Made by a program: the position numbers and the translations under genes
The notes under the pieces: generated by a model
Seen by the model: only the letters and a program-made list of their open reading frames with translations
Told to the model about the DNA's origin: nothing
The model's database searches: none
Shown here: positions 7,127 through 8,020 of the stretch, in pieces
Position numbering within the stretch: position 1 is the stretch's first letter
Layout: each line of letters starts with the position of its first letter
Source of the DNA: an uncultured Thermoanaerobacterales bacterium
GTDB lineage: Bacteria > Bacillota > Clostridia > Christensenellales > UBA1242
Direction: 5' to 3'
Assembly: GCA_949840475.1 (NCBI GenBank)
Contig: CATKXA010000043.1
Coordinates: forward strand, 1-8,020
Length of the DNA stretch: 8,020 nucleotides

Positions 7127-8020
7127 ATGAAAAAAATTAAAGTTGGTATTAATGGCTTTGGTAGAATTGGTAGTTTAATTTTGCGAGCTAGCATCAAAAA
7201 TTTTGACAATATAGAAATTGTGGGCATTAATGACCCATTCTTAGATATTAATTATGCTGCGTACATGATTAAGTATGATTCAGTACACGGCACTTTTGAT
7301 GCAGACGTTAAGGTCAAGGGAGATACTTTGTTTGTTAATGGTAATCCTATTAAATTCTTTGCAAAAATGAACCCTGAGGAAATTGATTGGAAGGGTGTAG
7401 GAGCTGAATATGTTGCGGAAGCAACAGGCAAGTTCACTAAAATGGAGGACGCTTCACGTCACATGCAAGGAGGGGCAAAAAAAGTAGTAATTACTGCTCC
7501 AGGCAAAGGTACGCCTGTGTTTGTTATGGGTGTTAATGAAAACACTTATAAAAAGGACATGGACGTTGTTTCCAACGCAAGCTGTACAACAAACTGTTTG
7601 GCACCACTCGCAAAAGTTATTCATGAGAACTTTGGTATTGTTGAAGGATTGATGACAACAGTGCATGCAACAACAGCTACTCAGCTCACTGTCGATGGGT
7701 CTTCTAAAAAAGACTGGAGAGGCGGCAGAAGTGCACTTGCAAATATTATCCCGTCATCTACTGGTGCTGCCAAAATGGTTGGCGAGGTTATACCAGAGCT
7801 TAAGGGTAAGCTTACAGGCATGAGTTTTAGAGTTCCAACACCAGACTGCAGTGTTGTTGATTTAACAGTTAAGCTATCAAAGCCTGCTACTTATGACGAA
7901 ATAAAAGCTGTAATGAAAAAAGCATCGAAGACTAAGTATAAAAACATAATTGGATACACTGAAGATGCTGTTGTTTCAACTGACATTGTGGGAGAGGTTA
8001 ATACATGTCTATTTGATGCA
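7127..8020 (+). CDS. gap: Type I glyceraldehyde-3-phosphate dehydrogenase, 3'-truncated
   Basis: The enzyme oxidises and phosphorylates glyceraldehyde 3-phosphate to 1,3-bisphosphoglycerate with NAD+ in cytosolic glycolysis. The first 298 codons are present; family members are usually about 330-340 residues, so roughly 35-40 are missing past the window edge. The N-terminal dinucleotide motif INGFGRIG is at residues 8-15, and Asp36 in INDP fits NAD preference. The active-site motif SNASCTTNC carries catalytic Cys153, with His180 in TTVHATTATQ. Other family landmarks are DWRGGR (196-201), IIPSSTGAAK (207-216) and FRVPTP (234-239). No inactivating change is seen. It starts 64 bases after the upstream terminator, so it is probably its own transcription unit. 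Downstream glycolytic genes, often clustered with gap in Firmicutes, cannot be seen here. Confidence 0.98.
   Translation, partial: MKKIKVGINGFGRIGSLILRASIKNFDNIEIVGINDPFLDINYAAYMIKYDSVHGTFDADVKVKGDTLFVNGNPIKFFAKMNPEEIDWKGVGAEYVAEATGKFTKMEDASRHMQGGAKKVVITAPGKGTPVFVMGVNENTYKKDMDVVSNASCTTNCLAPLAKVIHENFGIVEGLMTTVHATTATQLTVDGSSKKDWRGGRSALANIIPSSTGAAKMVGEVIPELKGKLTGMSFRVPTPDCSVVDLTVKLSKPATYDEIKAVMKKASKTKYKNIIGYTEDAVVSTDIVGEVNTCLFDA

Overview
The window looks like a chromosomal segment of a low-GC Gram-positive bacterium (Bacillota; an uncultured Clostridia- or Bacilli-type lineage would fit). The evidence is AT-rich coding sequence, strong AGGAGG-type ribosome binding sites, an intrinsic terminator, and proteins that carry membrane anchors but none that look like outer-membrane parts. 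The long genes contain no in-frame TGA and write Trp as TGG, so the genetic code is standard rather than the mycoplasma code. Genus or family cannot be named from this sequence alone.

Positions 1-6814 hold two very large membrane-protein genes in tandem on the + strand, 14 bases apart and evidently one operon. The first is cut by the left window edge (at least 1211 residues); the second is complete (1053 residues). They are diverged paralogues over their C-terminal halves. The shared part is a soluble module with a VIAKGL...KPTAI...GNI...YRD signature, then a conserved block of four hydrophobic segments, then a short conserved cytosolic motif. The second protein also has an N-terminal hydrophobic block whose layout resembles VirB6/TrbL-type channel proteins of Gram-positive conjugation (type IV secretion) systems. 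The best reading is a pair of extended VirB6-like proteins with huge extracytoplasmic insertions and long charged cytosolic tails. This assignment is inference from architecture; no ATPase, coupling protein, relaxase or integrase lies in the window.

Positions 6815-7126 hold a possible 66-codon gene of unknown function with an unclear start. Its last codons and stop lie inside a convincing rho-independent terminator (7026-7062) that closes the operon. A short T-rich stretch with a weak promoter candidate follows.

Positions 7127-8020 hold the first 298 codons of a type I glyceraldehyde-3-phosphate dehydrogenase gene (gap), cut by the right edge. It appears to be an independent housekeeping unit. 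The secretion-like pair therefore sits directly against a core glycolytic gene, with no attachment site or recombinase visible between them.
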